This document shows positions 15,725 to 25,395 of a stretch of 64,000 bases of DNA, piece by piece. The position numbers and the translations under genes are program-made. Positions within the stretch are counted from its first letter, which is position 1; every line of letters begins with the position of its first letter. This DNA is from Roseovarius pacificus (GTDB taxonomy: Bacteria > Pseudomonadota > Alphaproteobacteria > Rhodobacterales > Rhodobacteraceae), in assembly GCF_900142665.1 (NCBI RefSeq), contig NZ_FRBR01000001.1, positions 496,001 to 560,000 on the forward strand. Reading direction: 5' to 3'. The notes below the pieces were generated by a model. It worked only from the letters and a program-made list of their open reading frames with translations. It was not told the origin of the DNA and made no database searches.

Positions 15725-17119
15725 TCAGATATGGATCACCCGGTCATAGGCGTCCAGCACCGATTCATGCATCATTTCGCTCAGCGTCGGGTGCGGGAAC
15801 ACAGCCTGCATCAGGTCTTCCTCGGTGGTCTCCAGCTGGCGGCCCACCACATAACCCTGGATCAGCTCGGTCACTTCCGCGCCGATCATATGCGCGCCCA
15901 GCAACTCGCCGGTCTTCTCGTCGAACACCGTCTTGATCATGCCCTCTGGCTCGCCAAGCGCTATCGCCTTGCCGTTGCCGATGAACGGGAATCGCCCCAC
16001 CCTGATCCTGTAACCGGCCTCTTTCGCCTGCGCCTCGGTCAGGCCGACGCTGGCCACCTGCGGCTGGCAATAGGTGCAGCCCGCGATGCTGTCGGGTTTG
16101 ACCGGATGCACCGTCTGCCCGGCGATCATCTCGGCCACCATCACACCCTCGTGGCTCGCCTTGTGCGCCAGCCACGGCGCCCCGGCCACGTCACCGATGG
16201 CATAGAGCCCCTCGACACCGGTACGGCAGTATTCGTCGGTCACCACATGGGTGCGATCCACCTTGACGCCCAGATCCTCCAGGCCCAGCCCCTCGGTATT
16301 GCCGACGATCCCGACAGCGGAAATCACCGTGTCGAAATCGTGCTTTTCCACCTTGCTGCCCGCTTCGATATGGGCGGTTACCTTGCCCTTGGCGCGGTCC
16401 AACTGCTTGACCATGGCCTTTTCCATGATCTTCATGCCCTGTTTCTGGAAGGATTTCTTCGCCATGCCGGAAATCTCGGCATCTTCCACCGGCAGGATAC
16501 GCTCCATCACCTCGACAACGGTCGTCTCGGCGCCGAGCGTGTTGTAGAAACTGGCGAATTCGATGCCGATGGCGCCCGATCCGATAACCAGCAGTTTCTT
16601 CGGCATATGCGGCGGCATCAGCGCGTGCTTGTAGGTCCAGACCTGTTCGCCATCGGCTTCCAGCCCCGGCAGTTCGCGGGCGCGCGCGCCGGTGGCCAGC
16701 ACGATATGTTTCGCCTCCAGCTCCTCGGCCCCCTTGTCGGTCTTGACGCTGACCTTGCCTTTGGCGGGCAGGCTCGCTTCGCCCATGATGATCGTGACCT
16801 TGTTTTTCTTCAGCAGGTGCCCGACGCCCGAGTTCAACTGCTTGGCCACCCCGCGCGAGCGTTTGACCACCGCCTCCAGATCGTATCCGATCTTGTCGGC
16901 CTTCAGCCCGAACTCCCCGGCGCGGTGCATCAGGTGAAACACCTCCGAACTGCGCAACAGCGCCTTGGTCGGGATGCAGCCCCAGTTCAGGCAGATACCG
17001 CCCATATGTTCGCGCTCCACGACGGCCACGTTCAGGCCCAGTTGCGCCCCCCGGATCGCGGCGACATAGCCGCCGGGGCCCGCACCGATCACGATCAAAT
17101 CAAAACTTTTCGCGGCCAT
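15725..17119 (-). CDS. lpdA: Dihydrolipoyl dehydrogenase
   Basis: The 464-residue flavoprotein reoxidises the dihydrolipoyl arm of 2-oxo-acid dehydrogenase complexes or the glycine cleavage system. The FAD-binding LIVIGAGPGGYVAAIRGAQLG opens the protein. Redox cysteines are 43 and 48 in GGICLNWGCIPTKAL, a NAD-binding GSGAIGIEFASF lies mid-protein, and the C-terminal HPTLSEMMHES carries the catalytic His-Glu pair. The ATG at 17119 was chosen because GGAG lies 7-10 bases upstream; in-frame ATGs at 17125 and 17137 lack this spacing. No E1 or E2 genes are adjacent, so the partner complex cannot be named; a role in a branched-chain complex is possible but unsupported. Confidence 0.95.
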   Translation of the reverse strand: MAAKSFDLIVIGAGPGGYVAAIRGAQLGLNVAVVEREHMGGICLNWGCIPTKALLRSSEVFHLMHRAGEFGLKADKIGYDLEAVVKRSRGVAKQLNSGVGHLLKKNKVTIIMGEASLPAKGKVSVKTDKGAEELEAKHIVLATGARARELPGLEADGEQVWTYKHALMPPHMPKKLLVIGSGAIGIEFASFYNTLGAETTVVEVMERILPVEDAEISGMAKKSFQKQGMKIMEKAMVKQLDRAKGKVTAHIEAGSKVEKHDFDTVISAVGIVGNTEGLGLEDLGVKVDRTHVVTDEYCRTGVEGLYAIGDVAGAPWLAHKASHEGVMVAEMIAGQTVHPVKPDSIAGCTYCQPQVASVGLTEAQAKEAGYRIRVGRFPFIGNGKAIALGEPEGMIKTVFDEKTGELLGAHMIGAEVTELIQGYVVGRQLETTEEDLMQAVFPHPTLSEMMHESVLDAYDRVIHI

Positions 17120-17272
17120 GACCATCTCCGTTTTCAAATTTAGTTTGATATTAAACTATCTCCGCAACGATCACAACGCAGGCCGCACCCGGCCACGTCC
17201 GATCCCGGCTTGCAGGATGGCAAACCGTTGGCGCAGGGCAAGATTTTTTTGCATGTCACAGCAAAACACCGC

Positions 17273-17314
17273 CTGCCATGGGGCGCAGAGGCGCTGCCAT
17301 GGGGCGCAGAGGCG
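17273..17314. repeat. Perfect 21-bp tandem duplication
   Basis: The 21-base unit starting CTGCCATGGGG and ending GCAGAGGCG occurs twice without a gap (17273-17293 and 17294-17314) between lpdA and the DUF924 gene. It looks like a slippage or local duplication; no function is evident. The remaining 248 bases of this gap hold the lpdA promoter region. Confidence 0.85.
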
Positions 17315-17367
17315 GCGTTTTCAGGGTGGTCACACCCTCTTTCCCGGTAAAACGGCGGCCCCCAGGC

Positions 17368-17952
17368 TCAGGCCGCAGCCCTGGCCTGCAATTCGCGCAG
17401 CGTGGCGGCATAGCCCCCATCGGCAACATAGGCCCGCTCCGGCGAGGTCGATGCGCGCTCCAGCGCCTCGTTGCGATAGGGGAAACGGCCGAACTTGCGG
17501 ATCACCTCGCGATGCGCACGGGCATGCAACAGGTTGCTTTCGCCGGTCTCGGGCATCCGCTGGCAGATCAGGCGCACGCAATGCTCCTGGTCGCACAGGT
17601 TCTCCGAATGCATCAGCGGCAGGTAAAAGAACTGGCGCGCGGGCTCGTCGATGCGCAGATCCCACTTGCGTTCGATCGCCGATTTGGCGGCGGCCAGTGA
17701 GGCGCGGTCGCTGGCAAAGGCACGCCCCTGCCCCCGGAACATGTTGCGCGGAAACTGGTCCATCAGGATGATATAGGCCAGCGTCCCGCTGGGATAGGTC
17801 AGCCACAGCGAATACGCGCCCTCGCAAGCCTTGCGCCAGGCCTCCTCGAACCGATCGCGAATTCTGGCATCCAGCTCTTCGGACACCTCGTACCAGCCCT
17901 TGGGGCCGACGTCATCCAACCAGAAACTCAATACGTCCTCGGGCGCGATCAT
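17368..17952 (-). CDS. DUF924 family protein
   Basis: The 194-residue protein has the DUF924 pattern: PEDVLSFWLDDVGPKGWY at the start, YILMDQFPRNMFRG in the middle, and FFYLPLMHSENLCDQEHCVRL. The family is helical and cytosolic with no established biochemical role. The ATG at 17952 follows GGGAGGAAAA; family homology begins at residue 3. The upstream 117 bases contain ACAGTCAC twice (18022-18029 and 18038-18045), 16 bases apart, possibly a regulator site. Confidence 0.88.
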   Translation of the reverse strand: MIAPEDVLSFWLDDVGPKGWYEVSEELDARIRDRFEEAWRKACEGAYSLWLTYPSGTLAYIILMDQFPRNMFRGQGRAFASDRASLAAAKSAIERKWDLRIDEPARQFFYLPLMHSENLCDQEHCVRLICQRMPETGESNLLHARAHREVIRKFGRFPYRNEALERASTSPERAYVADGGYAATLRELQARAAA

Positions 17953-18069
17953 CGGTTTTCCTCCCTGCCATGGGCGCACTGCACTGTTACAAAAATGTTA
18001 ACTGAAGATTCGCGTTCAGGGACAGTCACTTATTGCTACAGTCACAACAATACCGTGACGTTAGCGCAA

Positions 18070-19338
18070 TCAACTGCCCGTTTGCGTGCTTTCCTCGTCC
18101 TCCTGGGCGGTTTCGATGGCATATTCCTGCGCAAATTCCACCGCCACCGGCGTGGCCGAGGCGACAACCGGCGCATAGCTTTCGGTCTCGCCCACCGAAG
18201 GCGCGGCACGCTGCGTCATCCGATAGGCGGCATAGCCCGCCATCGCCAGCATCAGCACCGCGATGAACAGGAAAAAGCCCTGCGGCCCCACCACCTCCAT
18301 GATCCAGCCGGTGATCAGCGGCCCGGCCACCGCCCCCAGCCCGTTGATGAACACCATGCCACCGGCGGCGGCGGCCATGTCGTCATGCTCCAGAAAATCG
18401 TTGGTATAGGCGATCAGCAGCGAATAGAGCGGGTTCGACATCCCCCCGATGGCGAAGGCCGACACCAGAAGCATCGGGTAAAAACCCCCCAGCAGAAACC
18501 CGAGCATCCCGCCCAGGCCACAGATCAGCGCCGCGGAAAAGATCAGGACGCGCCGGTCCATGCGGTCCGACAGCCAGCCGATGGGATATTGCAACAGCAG
18601 CGAGCCCACAAAGAACGCCGAAACAAAGGTCGAAATCTGCACCACGCTCAGCCCGGCCTCGGCGCCGAACACCGCGGCCATGCCGAACTGCGCCGAAAAC
18701 ACGCCTCCCAACAGGAACATGCCCACACAGCCCAGGGGCGAGGTTTCCAGAATTTCCCGCAATGTCATGGGCTTGGCCGTCCCAAAGGCCGGGGTCGGGC
18801 TGACCGACAGCAGGATCGGCGCAAACGACAAGGACACCAGAACCGACGGGATGATGAACAGGATGAATCCCCCCGGATCGCCCACCAGCATCATCGCCTG
18901 CGCGCTGACGATCCCGACCATCTGCACGATCATGTAAAGCGAAAGCGCCTGCCCGCGCGTCTCGTTGGTCGAGGAATTGTTCAGCCAGCTTTCGGCGGTC
19001 ACGTACACGCCGGAAAAACAGAACCCGATCACGATGCGCCCCGCCCCCCATGCGATGGGGTGCGTCAGCGTCGGATACAGGATCATCACCGCCGAGATCA
19101 TCGAGGCCAGTGCCGCGAACACCCGCACATGCCCCACCCGGCGGATCATCTCGGGCGCCATGCGCGATCCGAACAGGAAGCCGACGAAATAGCCCGCCAT
19201 GACCAGCGACATGTGAAAGGTCGAAAACCCTTCCATCGCGCCGCGAATCCCCAGCAGCGTCCCCTGCATGCCATTGCCCACCTGCAACAGCATCATGCCC
19301 AGCAACAGCGCCCATGCGCCCGACAGCACCTGAATCAT
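18070..19338 (-). CDS. MFS transporter, YcaD-like
   Basis: The 422-residue protein has about 12 hydrophobic segments and the MFS inter-helix pattern, with GRIVIGFCFSGVYVTAESWLN in the N-terminal half and WLSDRMDRRVLIF between the halves. These match the YcaD-like group of MFS proteins, whose substrates are mostly unknown. The last 40 residues are polar and acidic and lie in the cytoplasm. The ATG at 19338 follows AAGGAAAA and gives a first helix at residue 3. It is the last gene of an AsmA-like/queA/MFS string, 73 bases after queA, with a GC palindrome between. Confidence 0.85.
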   Translation of the reverse strand: MIQVLSGAWALLLGMMLLQVGNGMQGTLLGIRGAMEGFSTFHMSLVMAGYFVGFLFGSRMAPEMIRRVGHVRVFAALASMISAVMILYPTLTHPIAWGAGRIVIGFCFSGVYVTAESWLNNSSTNETRGQALSLYMIVQMVGIVSAQAMMLVGDPGGFILFIIPSVLVSLSFAPILLSVSPTPAFGTAKPMTLREILETSPLGCVGMFLLGGVFSAQFGMAAVFGAEAGLSVVQISTFVSAFFVGSLLLQYPIGWLSDRMDRRVLIFSAALICGLGGMLGFLLGGFYPMLLVSAFAIGGMSNPLYSLLIAYTNDFLEHDDMAAAAGGMVFINGLGAVAGPLITGWIMEVVGPQGFFLFIAVLMLAMAGYAAYRMTQRAAPSVGETESYAPVVASATPVAVEFAQEYAIETAQEDEESTQTGS

Positions 19339-19360
19339 CGCGTTTTCCTTCCACAAGACG

Positions 19361-19380
19361 GCCCCGGCCTTATCCGGGGC
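19361..19380. repeat. GC palindrome between queA and the MFS gene
   Basis: GCCCCGG/CCGGGGC with loop CCTTAT is a perfect 7-bp stem. It resembles the palindromes between nuoK and nuoJ and may be the same REP-like family, or a local attenuator. Confidence 0.5.
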
Positions 19381-19411
19381 TCCCTGATCGCGCGCCCGCC
19401 GTGCCAGCAAA

Positions 19412-20464
19412 TCAGCCGGGGATCAACAGTGAAGCATCCCCATAGGAAAAGAAGCGGTAATCCCCGCGCACCGCATGATCGTAGATCGCCCTGATCCGCT
19501 CGGGGCCCATCAGGGCCGACACCAGCATCATAAGCGTCGATCTGGGCAGATGGAAATTGGTCATCAGCGCATCGGTGACGCGAAATTCGAATCCCGGATA
19601 GATGAAAATATCCGTCTCGCCCCGCCACGGGGCGATCTGCCCGGTGCCGCGCGCCGCGCTTTCGATCAGGCGCAAGGCCGTGGTGCCCACCGGGATCACC
19701 CGTCCGCCCGCGGCCTTCGTCGCGGCGATCTCGGCGGCGGCGGTCTCGCTGACCTCGCCCCATTCGGCATGCATCTTGTGGGTGGTCACATCCTCCACCT
19801 TCACCGGCAGAAACGTGCCCGCCCCCACATGCAGCGTCACGTGGCTGAACGCCACGCCCATCTCCCGCAATTCCGCCAGCAGCGCATCGTCGAAATGCAA
19901 CGAGGCCGTCGGCGCGGCCACCGCGCCGGGGTTGCGCGCCCAGACAGTCTGATAATCGGTCTTGTCCTGCTCGTCCGCCGCGCGCCGCGCCGCGATATAG
20001 GGCGGCAGCGGCATCGCCCCCGCCTCTGCCAATGCCGCGTCGAACGCCGCGCCCTCAAGGTTGAAGCGCAGCCGCGCCTGCCCGTCTTCCCTGGCCAGCA
20101 GTTCGGCCTCCAGCCCGGCGGCAAACTCCACCACCTCGCCCTCGCGCAGCTTTTTCAGCGGCTTGACCATCGCCGTCCACGTGCCGTCGCCCCCCGGCTC
20201 CAGCAGCGTGACCTCGATCTTCGCGCGGGTCTCGCCCTCGGGGCCGAGCCGACGGCGCGCCCCGCTCAGCCGCGCGGGGATGACGGCGGTATCGTTCAGA
20301 ATCAGCCGGTCGCCGGGGCGCAGCCACTGCCCCAGATCGCGCACCACCGCATCGGTGATCGCATCCCCCTCGGCCACCAGCAGGCGCGCCGATGTGCGGG
20401 GCCGCGCGGGCCGCGTCGCGATCAGCGCCTCGGGCAGGTCGAAATCAAAATCGCTCAGCTTCAC
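19412..20464 (-). CDS. queA: S-adenosylmethionine:tRNA ribosyltransferase-isomerase
   Basis: The 350-residue enzyme makes epoxyqueuosine at the tRNA wobble position from preQ1. [20 protein letters not shown] is the family's start; [39 protein letters not shown] and the C-terminal [19 protein letters not shown] are conserved blocks. The start overlaps the end of the AsmA-like gene by 4 bases, so the two are cotranscribed. The length is normal. Confidence 0.96.
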   Translation of the reverse strand: MKLSDFDFDLPEALIATRPARPRTSARLLVAEGDAITDAVVRDLGQWLRPGDRLILNDTAVIPARLSGARRRLGPEGETRAKIEVTLLEPGGDGTWTAMVKPLKKLREGEVVEFAAGLEAELLAREDGQARLRFNLEGAAFDAALAEAGAMPLPPYIAARRAADEQDKTDYQTVWARNPGAVAAPTASLHFDDALLAELREMGVAFSHVTLHVGAGTFLPVKVEDVTTHKMHAEWGEVSETAAAEIAATKAAGGRVIPVGTTALRLIESAARGTGQIAPWRGETDIFIYPGFEFRVTDALMTNFHLPRSTLMMLVSALMGPERIRAIYDHAVRGDYRFFSYGDASLLIPG

Positions 20465-23400
20465 CGGTCGTTCTCCCGCAACGCGGGGCTTCCGGGGCCG
20501 TCCTCGCCCGGCGGCGGGCGGCGGAACAACTGCCGGAACACGCCCGGTGTCAGCACCGACAGCGGATTCACGTCGACATCGGGGTTTGCGGCGGTTCCGC
20601 GCAGGGTATAATTCATGCCAACCAATCCCTCGCCCCGCCGGGTGAACAGCCCGCCCATCCCGTTCAGCATGAAGAACGGCGACACGACGCCCTGCATATC
20701 CATGCGTCCGCTGTTCAGGTCGTAATATCCGTCCATCGAAATCCCCATCGACGCGCCCACCGCGCTGCCCGACAAAAGCGTCAGGTGATCCGGTGTCAAC
20801 TTGAAACGCGCGATCACCTCGCTGAAATGGATGCCCTCACCCGACAACTGCTCCAACAGGCCGATCACGCTGATCGTGTTCAGCAGTTCGGCCATCGCGG
20901 GGGCATCCTTCAGCCGCACGTTGCGCACGGTCAACTGCCCGTCATAGACCCCGGTTTCGCCCGTCGGCACCAGCGCCAGGTCCATGCGCCCGTCACGCGC
21001 CTGTTTCAGCAATCCGGCCGCCGCCATGACGCCCCCGGCATCCCCGGACAGGATGCGAATCGCGCTGTCCCCCGCCTTGGGCAAAATCGCGCCCTGCACC
21101 GCCGGGCCGCCATTGACCCTGCCGGTAAAGCTGCCGCTGGTGCCCTTGCTCATATCGAAATCCGCGCGGAACCCGGTCAGGGCGATCCCGTCTGAAATCT
21201 GCAACCGATCCAGCACCAGCGAGACCGGCCCCGCCCTCTGCGCGGGATCAGAGGAGGAACCGCCCCCGCCGCCACCCGCCCGCGGGCCGAAACTGCTTTT
21301 CCGCAAATCCAGCGTGCCGCCGCTGACCAGAACCTGCGGCACGCGCGCCGCGCCCCGCCCCACCAGTTCGACCGGCGCGCTGAACCACTCTTGCAGCCGC
21401 ACGCGGTTGAATCGGGCGCGCTCCAGCGTGCCATCGGCATTCAGCACCACGTCGCCCTGCGCCTGCAACCCGCCCGCATCCAGTGCGATCCGGTCGATCT
21501 GCGGCGGCTGGCCCAACTGCCCGGTCACCTCCAGATTGCCGCGTGCACCCTGCGCGAAATTCCAGCCAAGCGCAGGCAGCGCCAGCCCCACGCCCGCAAG
21601 GTCCGAACGCAGCTCGAACGCCCCCGGCGCTCCCCGCTGCAATGTTATGTCGAGATCCGCCCGCCCCGCTCCGCTCAGACTGCCGGGCGGCAGGCCGATG
21701 CCGAATTCGTCGGCAAAGCGTTCCGACAATTCGATGTCCCCGGTCAGGTGACTTTCCCCGCCGCCCTCCGGCCCCAGAGCACTGCTCCACAGCGCCGTCA
21801 CCGGCACCCGGCCGATCCGGCCCTCGCCTTCGATGCTCAGCCCGTCATTGGCGGCCCTCAGCGTCAGCTCCGGCGCGGCCAGCACCCGCCCCTCGACCAG
21901 CGTTTCACTGCGCACGTCGCGCAACGTCCCGGCCACGTCAAAGGCCACCTCGTCGGGCTGCAAATCGGGCTTGAGCAGGAAATCCAGCCGCCCCGCCACC
22001 TGCGCCCGCCCATCGGCCAGCGTAACCGGCATGCCCGCCTTGGTCATGAAGCGGAACGGCTCTTCGTCCAGCAAGGACAGCGCGGCGGTGATCGTGCTGT
22101 CCGTCCTGATCCGCGCTTGCGCCGGACCGCGCTTGATATGCACGTCGGGGATGATGAAACTGGTGCCCGCAATGTCGATCCGCCCGCCCTGCGCGGCACC
22201 GATATGCCCCTGATCGGCGGTGATCGCGAAGCGGTCGGCAAACAATGACGCATGCCCCGACGCCCCGACGATATGCGGCACCTCCTTGATGAACCGGGTT
22301 TCCAGCCCCTCGTAATCGAACCCCAGAAACAGGTCCGGGCGCTGTCCCGGCTCGATCCGCAGGGCGAATTGCGCATTGCTCACCGACGCGCGGCGCACGT
22401 TTTTACCGACCCATTCGCGCGCCTTCGGGGCCACGTCGCGCAGCGGCCACAATTCCAGCAACCGCTCCAGCCCCAGATGATCGCGCCATCCGTCCAGCGC
22501 CACGCGCCAGCCCTCGGGCCCGGCCGACAACTCGCCCTCGAACAGCAGCCGCTCCTCGCCATCGCTCAGCGCAAGCTGCCCGATACTCAACTGAAACGGA
22601 TTCATCCGCAGCCGCAGATCCATCATCGCCGCGTCCAGTGAAACCGGCTGCGCAAAATACCGCTCCGGGCTGGCGGTCAGGTCCGACACCCTGAACTGGC
22701 CCAGCAATTCCCTTGGCCAGCCCTCCTCCATCCCCACCAGATGGGCCTGCCCGTTGATCCGCGCCTTGACCCACTGGCTGTCCACCGTCACCTCGTCGAA
22801 ACGCAACAGCTGTTGCGCGGGATCGTAGGTGAAATAGGTCCGCGCCTCGCTGAAGGCCACGGGCCTGGCCCCGGCATGGGGCTGAACCGCCCCGGCCCCG
22901 ATATCCAGTGTGGCCGACAGCCGCGACAGCGCCCCGCTGTCGTTCACCGAGGCCCGCACCGATCCCGAAATCGGCGCATCCAGCGCCGCCAGCCAGCTCA
23001 GCGCCGGGTTCTGCCCGGCAATGTCGCGCGCCGGCATATCCTCGAAACTGACGCCAAGTTCACCCGCGACATGGCCGATCCGCCCCTGGTAATTCATCTC
23101 CAGGGTCGTGGCATAGGCGCGCGCGCCCAACAGGGCGAACCCCCCGCGCAGGGTCAGGTCCTCCCCGTCGCGCGTCAGGGTCACGCGCCCGCCATCCACG
23201 CTCCAGGCCCGCCCGGCGCGGGCATCTTCGTAGCGCAGGCTCAGATTGTCGGCATCGACAATCCTCAACTCGGCGAAATGCGGGCGCTGCAACAGATCGT
23301 CCATATGCCCGACCAGCGCGGCCATGTTCGGCGCGCGTTCGACGGTCGGGGCGGCCTCGCCCACGGTCAGCCCCACCGCCCCGTCGGTGGATCGGCGCAG

Positions 23401-23796
23401 CGTCAGGCGCGCCCCCGACAGGGCGATTTCGGCGGGTTGCAGCTTGCCCTGCAACAATGGCCCAAGCGCCACCCGGCTGCGCGCATTCGACAGGCTGGCC
23501 AGCGTCACGCCGCTCGCATCGCGCAGTTCGACGCCCCGCAGGCTCAGGCGCGGCACCCAGTCGCTGTCCATCAGAATGGCCATGTCGGCAAAGTGCAACG
23601 ACATCCCGTCCATATCCCGGTTGATCTTGTCCGTGATCCGGCTGCGCAGCCAGTCCGGCGCGGCGATCTCGCGGCCCACCGCGAAATTCAACGTCAGCCC
23701 GGTCGCCAGCATCACCACCAGCAGCACGCCAAGCAGCCACGGACGGGCCCGCCGGGCCCGGCTCTTGCGCTCGGTTCTGTTCAAGGGGTCGTCCAT
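20461..23796 (-). CDS. Large AsmA-like / DUF3971 envelope protein
   Basis: The 1111-residue protein has a basic N-terminus, one membrane helix (about residues 18-40, [21 protein letters not shown]) and a long beta-rich periplasmic region, ending in the AsmA C-terminal type block ([21 protein letters not shown]). Proteins of this group (YhdP, TamB, AsmA) are thought to bridge the periplasm for phospholipid transport. Assignment to the DUF3971/AsmA-2 type is by architecture. I chose the ATG at 23796, because codons upstream add a Cys/Arg-rich stretch without homology; the ribosome site there is weak. A 4-base overlap links it to queA. Confidence 0.82.
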   Translation of the reverse strand: MDDPLNRTERKSRARRARPWLLGVLLVVMLATGLTLNFAVGREIAAPDWLRSRITDKINRDMDGMSLHFADMAILMDSDWVPRLSLRGVELRDASGVTLASLSNARSRVALGPLLQGKLQPAEIALSGARLTLRRSTDGAVGLTVGEAAPTVERAPNMAALVGHMDDLLQRPHFAELRIVDADNLSLRYEDARAGRAWSVDGGRVTLTRDGEDLTLRGGFALLGARAYATTLEMNYQGRIGHVAGELGVSFEDMPARDIAGQNPALSWLAALDAPISGSVRASVNDSGALSRLSATLDIGAGAVQPHAGARPVAFSEARTYFTYDPAQQLLRFDEVTVDSQWVKARINGQAHLVGMEEGWPRELLGQFRVSDLTASPERYFAQPVSLDAAMMDLRLRMNPFQLSIGQLALSDGEERLLFEGELSAGPEGWRVALDGWRDHLGLERLLELWPLRDVAPKAREWVGKNVRRASVSNAQFALRIEPGQRPDLFLGFDYEGLETRFIKEVPHIVGASGHASLFADRFAITADQGHIGAAQGGRIDIAGTSFIIPDVHIKRGPAQARIRTDSTITAALSLLDEEPFRFMTKAGMPVTLADGRAQVAGRLDFLLKPDLQPDEVAFDVAGTLRDVRSETLVEGRVLAAPELTLRAANDGLSIEGEGRIGRVPVTALWSSALGPEGGGESHLTGDIELSERFADEFGIGLPPGSLSGAGRADLDITLQRGAPGAFELRSDLAGVGLALPALGWNFAQGARGNLEVTGQLGQPPQIDRIALDAGGLQAQGDVVLNADGTLERARFNRVRLQEWFSAPVELVGRGAARVPQVLVSGGTLDLRKSSFGPRAGGGGGGSSSDPAQRAGPVSLVLDRLQISDGIALTGFRADFDMSKGTSGSFTGRVNGGPAVQGAILPKAGDSAIRILSGDAGGVMAAAGLLKQARDGRMDLALVPTGETGVYDGQLTVRNVRLKDAPAMAELLNTISVIGLLEQLSGEGIHFSEVIARFKLTPDHLTLLSGSAVGASMGISMDGYYDLNSGRMDMQGVVSPFFMLNGMGGLFTRRGEGLVGMNYTLRGTAANPDVDVNPLSVLTPGVFRQLFRRPPPGEDGPGSPALRENDR

Positions 23797-23903
23797 CTGT
23801 TTCAGAAATCCAGGCTGTGTCGCCTGCTGCCTGCTTGTTGCCTTTTCTCCGGCGCGTCCTGCTCTAATATGACGGGGACGGCAACGCATAACAAGGAGAG
23901 CCC

Positions 23904-24365
23904 ATGCCCGACACCGGCCAGACCGCCCCCGATTTCACGCTGCCCCGCGACGGCGGCGACCAGATCACCCTGTCCGCGCTGCGCCCCGCGCCCGTGGTCC
24001 TGTTCTTTTATCCCCGTGACGACACGTCCGGCTGCACCAGGGAGGCCATCGCCTTTACCGCCCTGCAAGGAGAATTCGAGGCCGCCGGGGCCCATATCCT
24101 GGGGATTTCCAAGGATACCGTCGCCAGGCACGACAAGTTCCGCGACAAGCACGATCTCGGGGTGCCGCTGTTGTCGGACGCCGAGGCCGACATTTGCGAA
24201 CAATACGGCGTCTGGAAGGAAAAGAGCATGTACGGCAAGAAATTCTGGGGAATCGAACGCTCGACCTTCCTGATCGACGGGTCCGGCCAGATCGCCCGCG
24301 TCTGGCGCAAGGTCAAGGTGCCCGGCCACGCCGAAGAGGTTCTTCAGGCGGTGAACGCCCTGTGA
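23904..24365 (+). CDS. bcp: Thioredoxin-dependent peroxiredoxin (Bcp/PrxQ)
   Basis: The 153-residue protein reduces hydroperoxides. APDFTLPRDGG and FFYPRDDTSGCTREA place the peroxidatic Cys at 44 in a conserved TxxC setting. The resolving Cys found five residues later in Escherichia coli Bcp is replaced (Ile49). The only other visible cysteine is in ADICEQYG near residue 97, so the enzyme is a 1-Cys or atypical form. KFWGIERSTFLIDG is typical. It is divergent from the AsmA-like gene and overlaps the DUF455 start by 4 bases. Confidence 0.94.
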   Translation: MPDTGQTAPDFTLPRDGGDQITLSALRPAPVVLFFYPRDDTSGCTREAIAFTALQGEFEAAGAHILGISKDTVARHDKFRDKHDLGVPLLSDAEADICEQYGVWKEKSMYGKKFWGIERSTFLIDGSGQIARVWRKVKVPGHAEEVLQAVNAL

Positions 24366-25189
24366 CCGGGACAACGCTGACGCAAATGGCGGTGGAGGTT
24401 CTGACCACCGCCGACGGGCGCGAGAAAACCGCGCTGTCGCGCCGCCATGCCGCCGCGTGGTTCGCGGCGCGCGAGGCTGGCCATGACATCCCTGTCGGCA
24501 CGGCCACCCCGCCCTTGCGCCCCGCCCGGCCCGAGCGCCCCGAATTGCTCGATCCGCGCGACGTACCGCGCCGCCGCCCCGGCAGCCCGCAGGGACGGCT
24601 GGCGATCCTGCACGCCGTCGCGCATATCGAACTCAACGCCGTCGATCTGCACTGGGACATCATCGCGCGTTTCGGCCATGTCCCCATGCCCATCGGCTTC
24701 CATGACGACTGGGTGAAATCCGCCGATGAAGAATCCAAGCATTTCAACCTGATATGCGACTGTCTTGAAGCGAACGGCAGCCATTACGGCGCCCTGCCGG
24801 CCCATGCCGGCATGTGGCGCGCCGCCGAGGACACCGCCCAGGACCTGATGGGCCGCCTGGCCGTGGTGCCGATGGTGCTCGAAGCCCGCGGGCTCGACGT
24901 CACCCCCGGCATGATCGGGATTTTCGACAAGGCGGGCGACACCCGCGCGGTCGAGGCGATGAAGGTGATCTACGCCGAAGAGGTCCACCATGTCGCCTAT
25001 GGCTCCAAATGGTTCCACTTCCTGTGCGGCCGTCACGATCTGGACCCCAAAGAGGTGTTTCACGATCTGGTCCGGCGCTATTTCCACGGCCCGCTGAAAC
25101 CGCCCTTCAACGAGGAAAAGCGCGCCGAGGCCGGATTGCCCCCGGATTTCTACTGGCCCCTGGCCGATGGGCCAGCCGCAGAAAGCTAG
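24362..25189 (+). CDS. DUF455 ferritin-like protein
   Basis: The 275-residue protein has a four-helix ferritin-like pattern with metal-ligand motifs: AHIELNAVDLHWD (about 82-94), DEESKHF and EEVHHVAYG. This fits a di-iron or related centre of the MiaE-like DUF455 group. The reaction is unknown. The GTG at 24362 gives a 4-base overlap with the peroxiredoxin gene; an ATG at 24386 is an alternative. Pairing with a peroxiredoxin hints at oxidative or iron-related function, but that is inference. Confidence 0.82.
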   Translation: MTGTTLTQMAVEVLTTADGREKTALSRRHAAAWFAAREAGHDIPVGTATPPLRPARPERPELLDPRDVPRRRPGSPQGRLAILHAVAHIELNAVDLHWDIIARFGHVPMPIGFHDDWVKSADEESKHFNLICDCLEANGSHYGALPAHAGMWRAAEDTAQDLMGRLAVVPMVLEARGLDVTPGMIGIFDKAGDTRAVEAMKVIYAEEVHHVAYGSKWFHFLCGRHDLDPKEVFHDLVRRYFHGPLKPPFNEEKRAEAGLPPDFYWPLADGPAAES

Positions 25190-25395
25190 TCAATCCCTTG
25201 CGGATCGGCGGTTTTTCGCCGGGACAGCGACATTTGGCCCAAATCCGCGAATCAGCCGGGCAAAAACCTTGCTCTAACGTAAAGCACTCGGTAATCCATC
25301 CGGCGAAGGCGCGTGGTCACAGAAGATGACCAATCACTCAGAACAGCGCCGCGCGTGAGAAGGGTTGAATAGGGACTGGGAACTTGCGGACACGA

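Noticed and set aside
17273-17314. Tandem repeat as a transposon end
   Set aside because: Only direct duplication of 21 bp; no transposase, inverted ends or target duplication.
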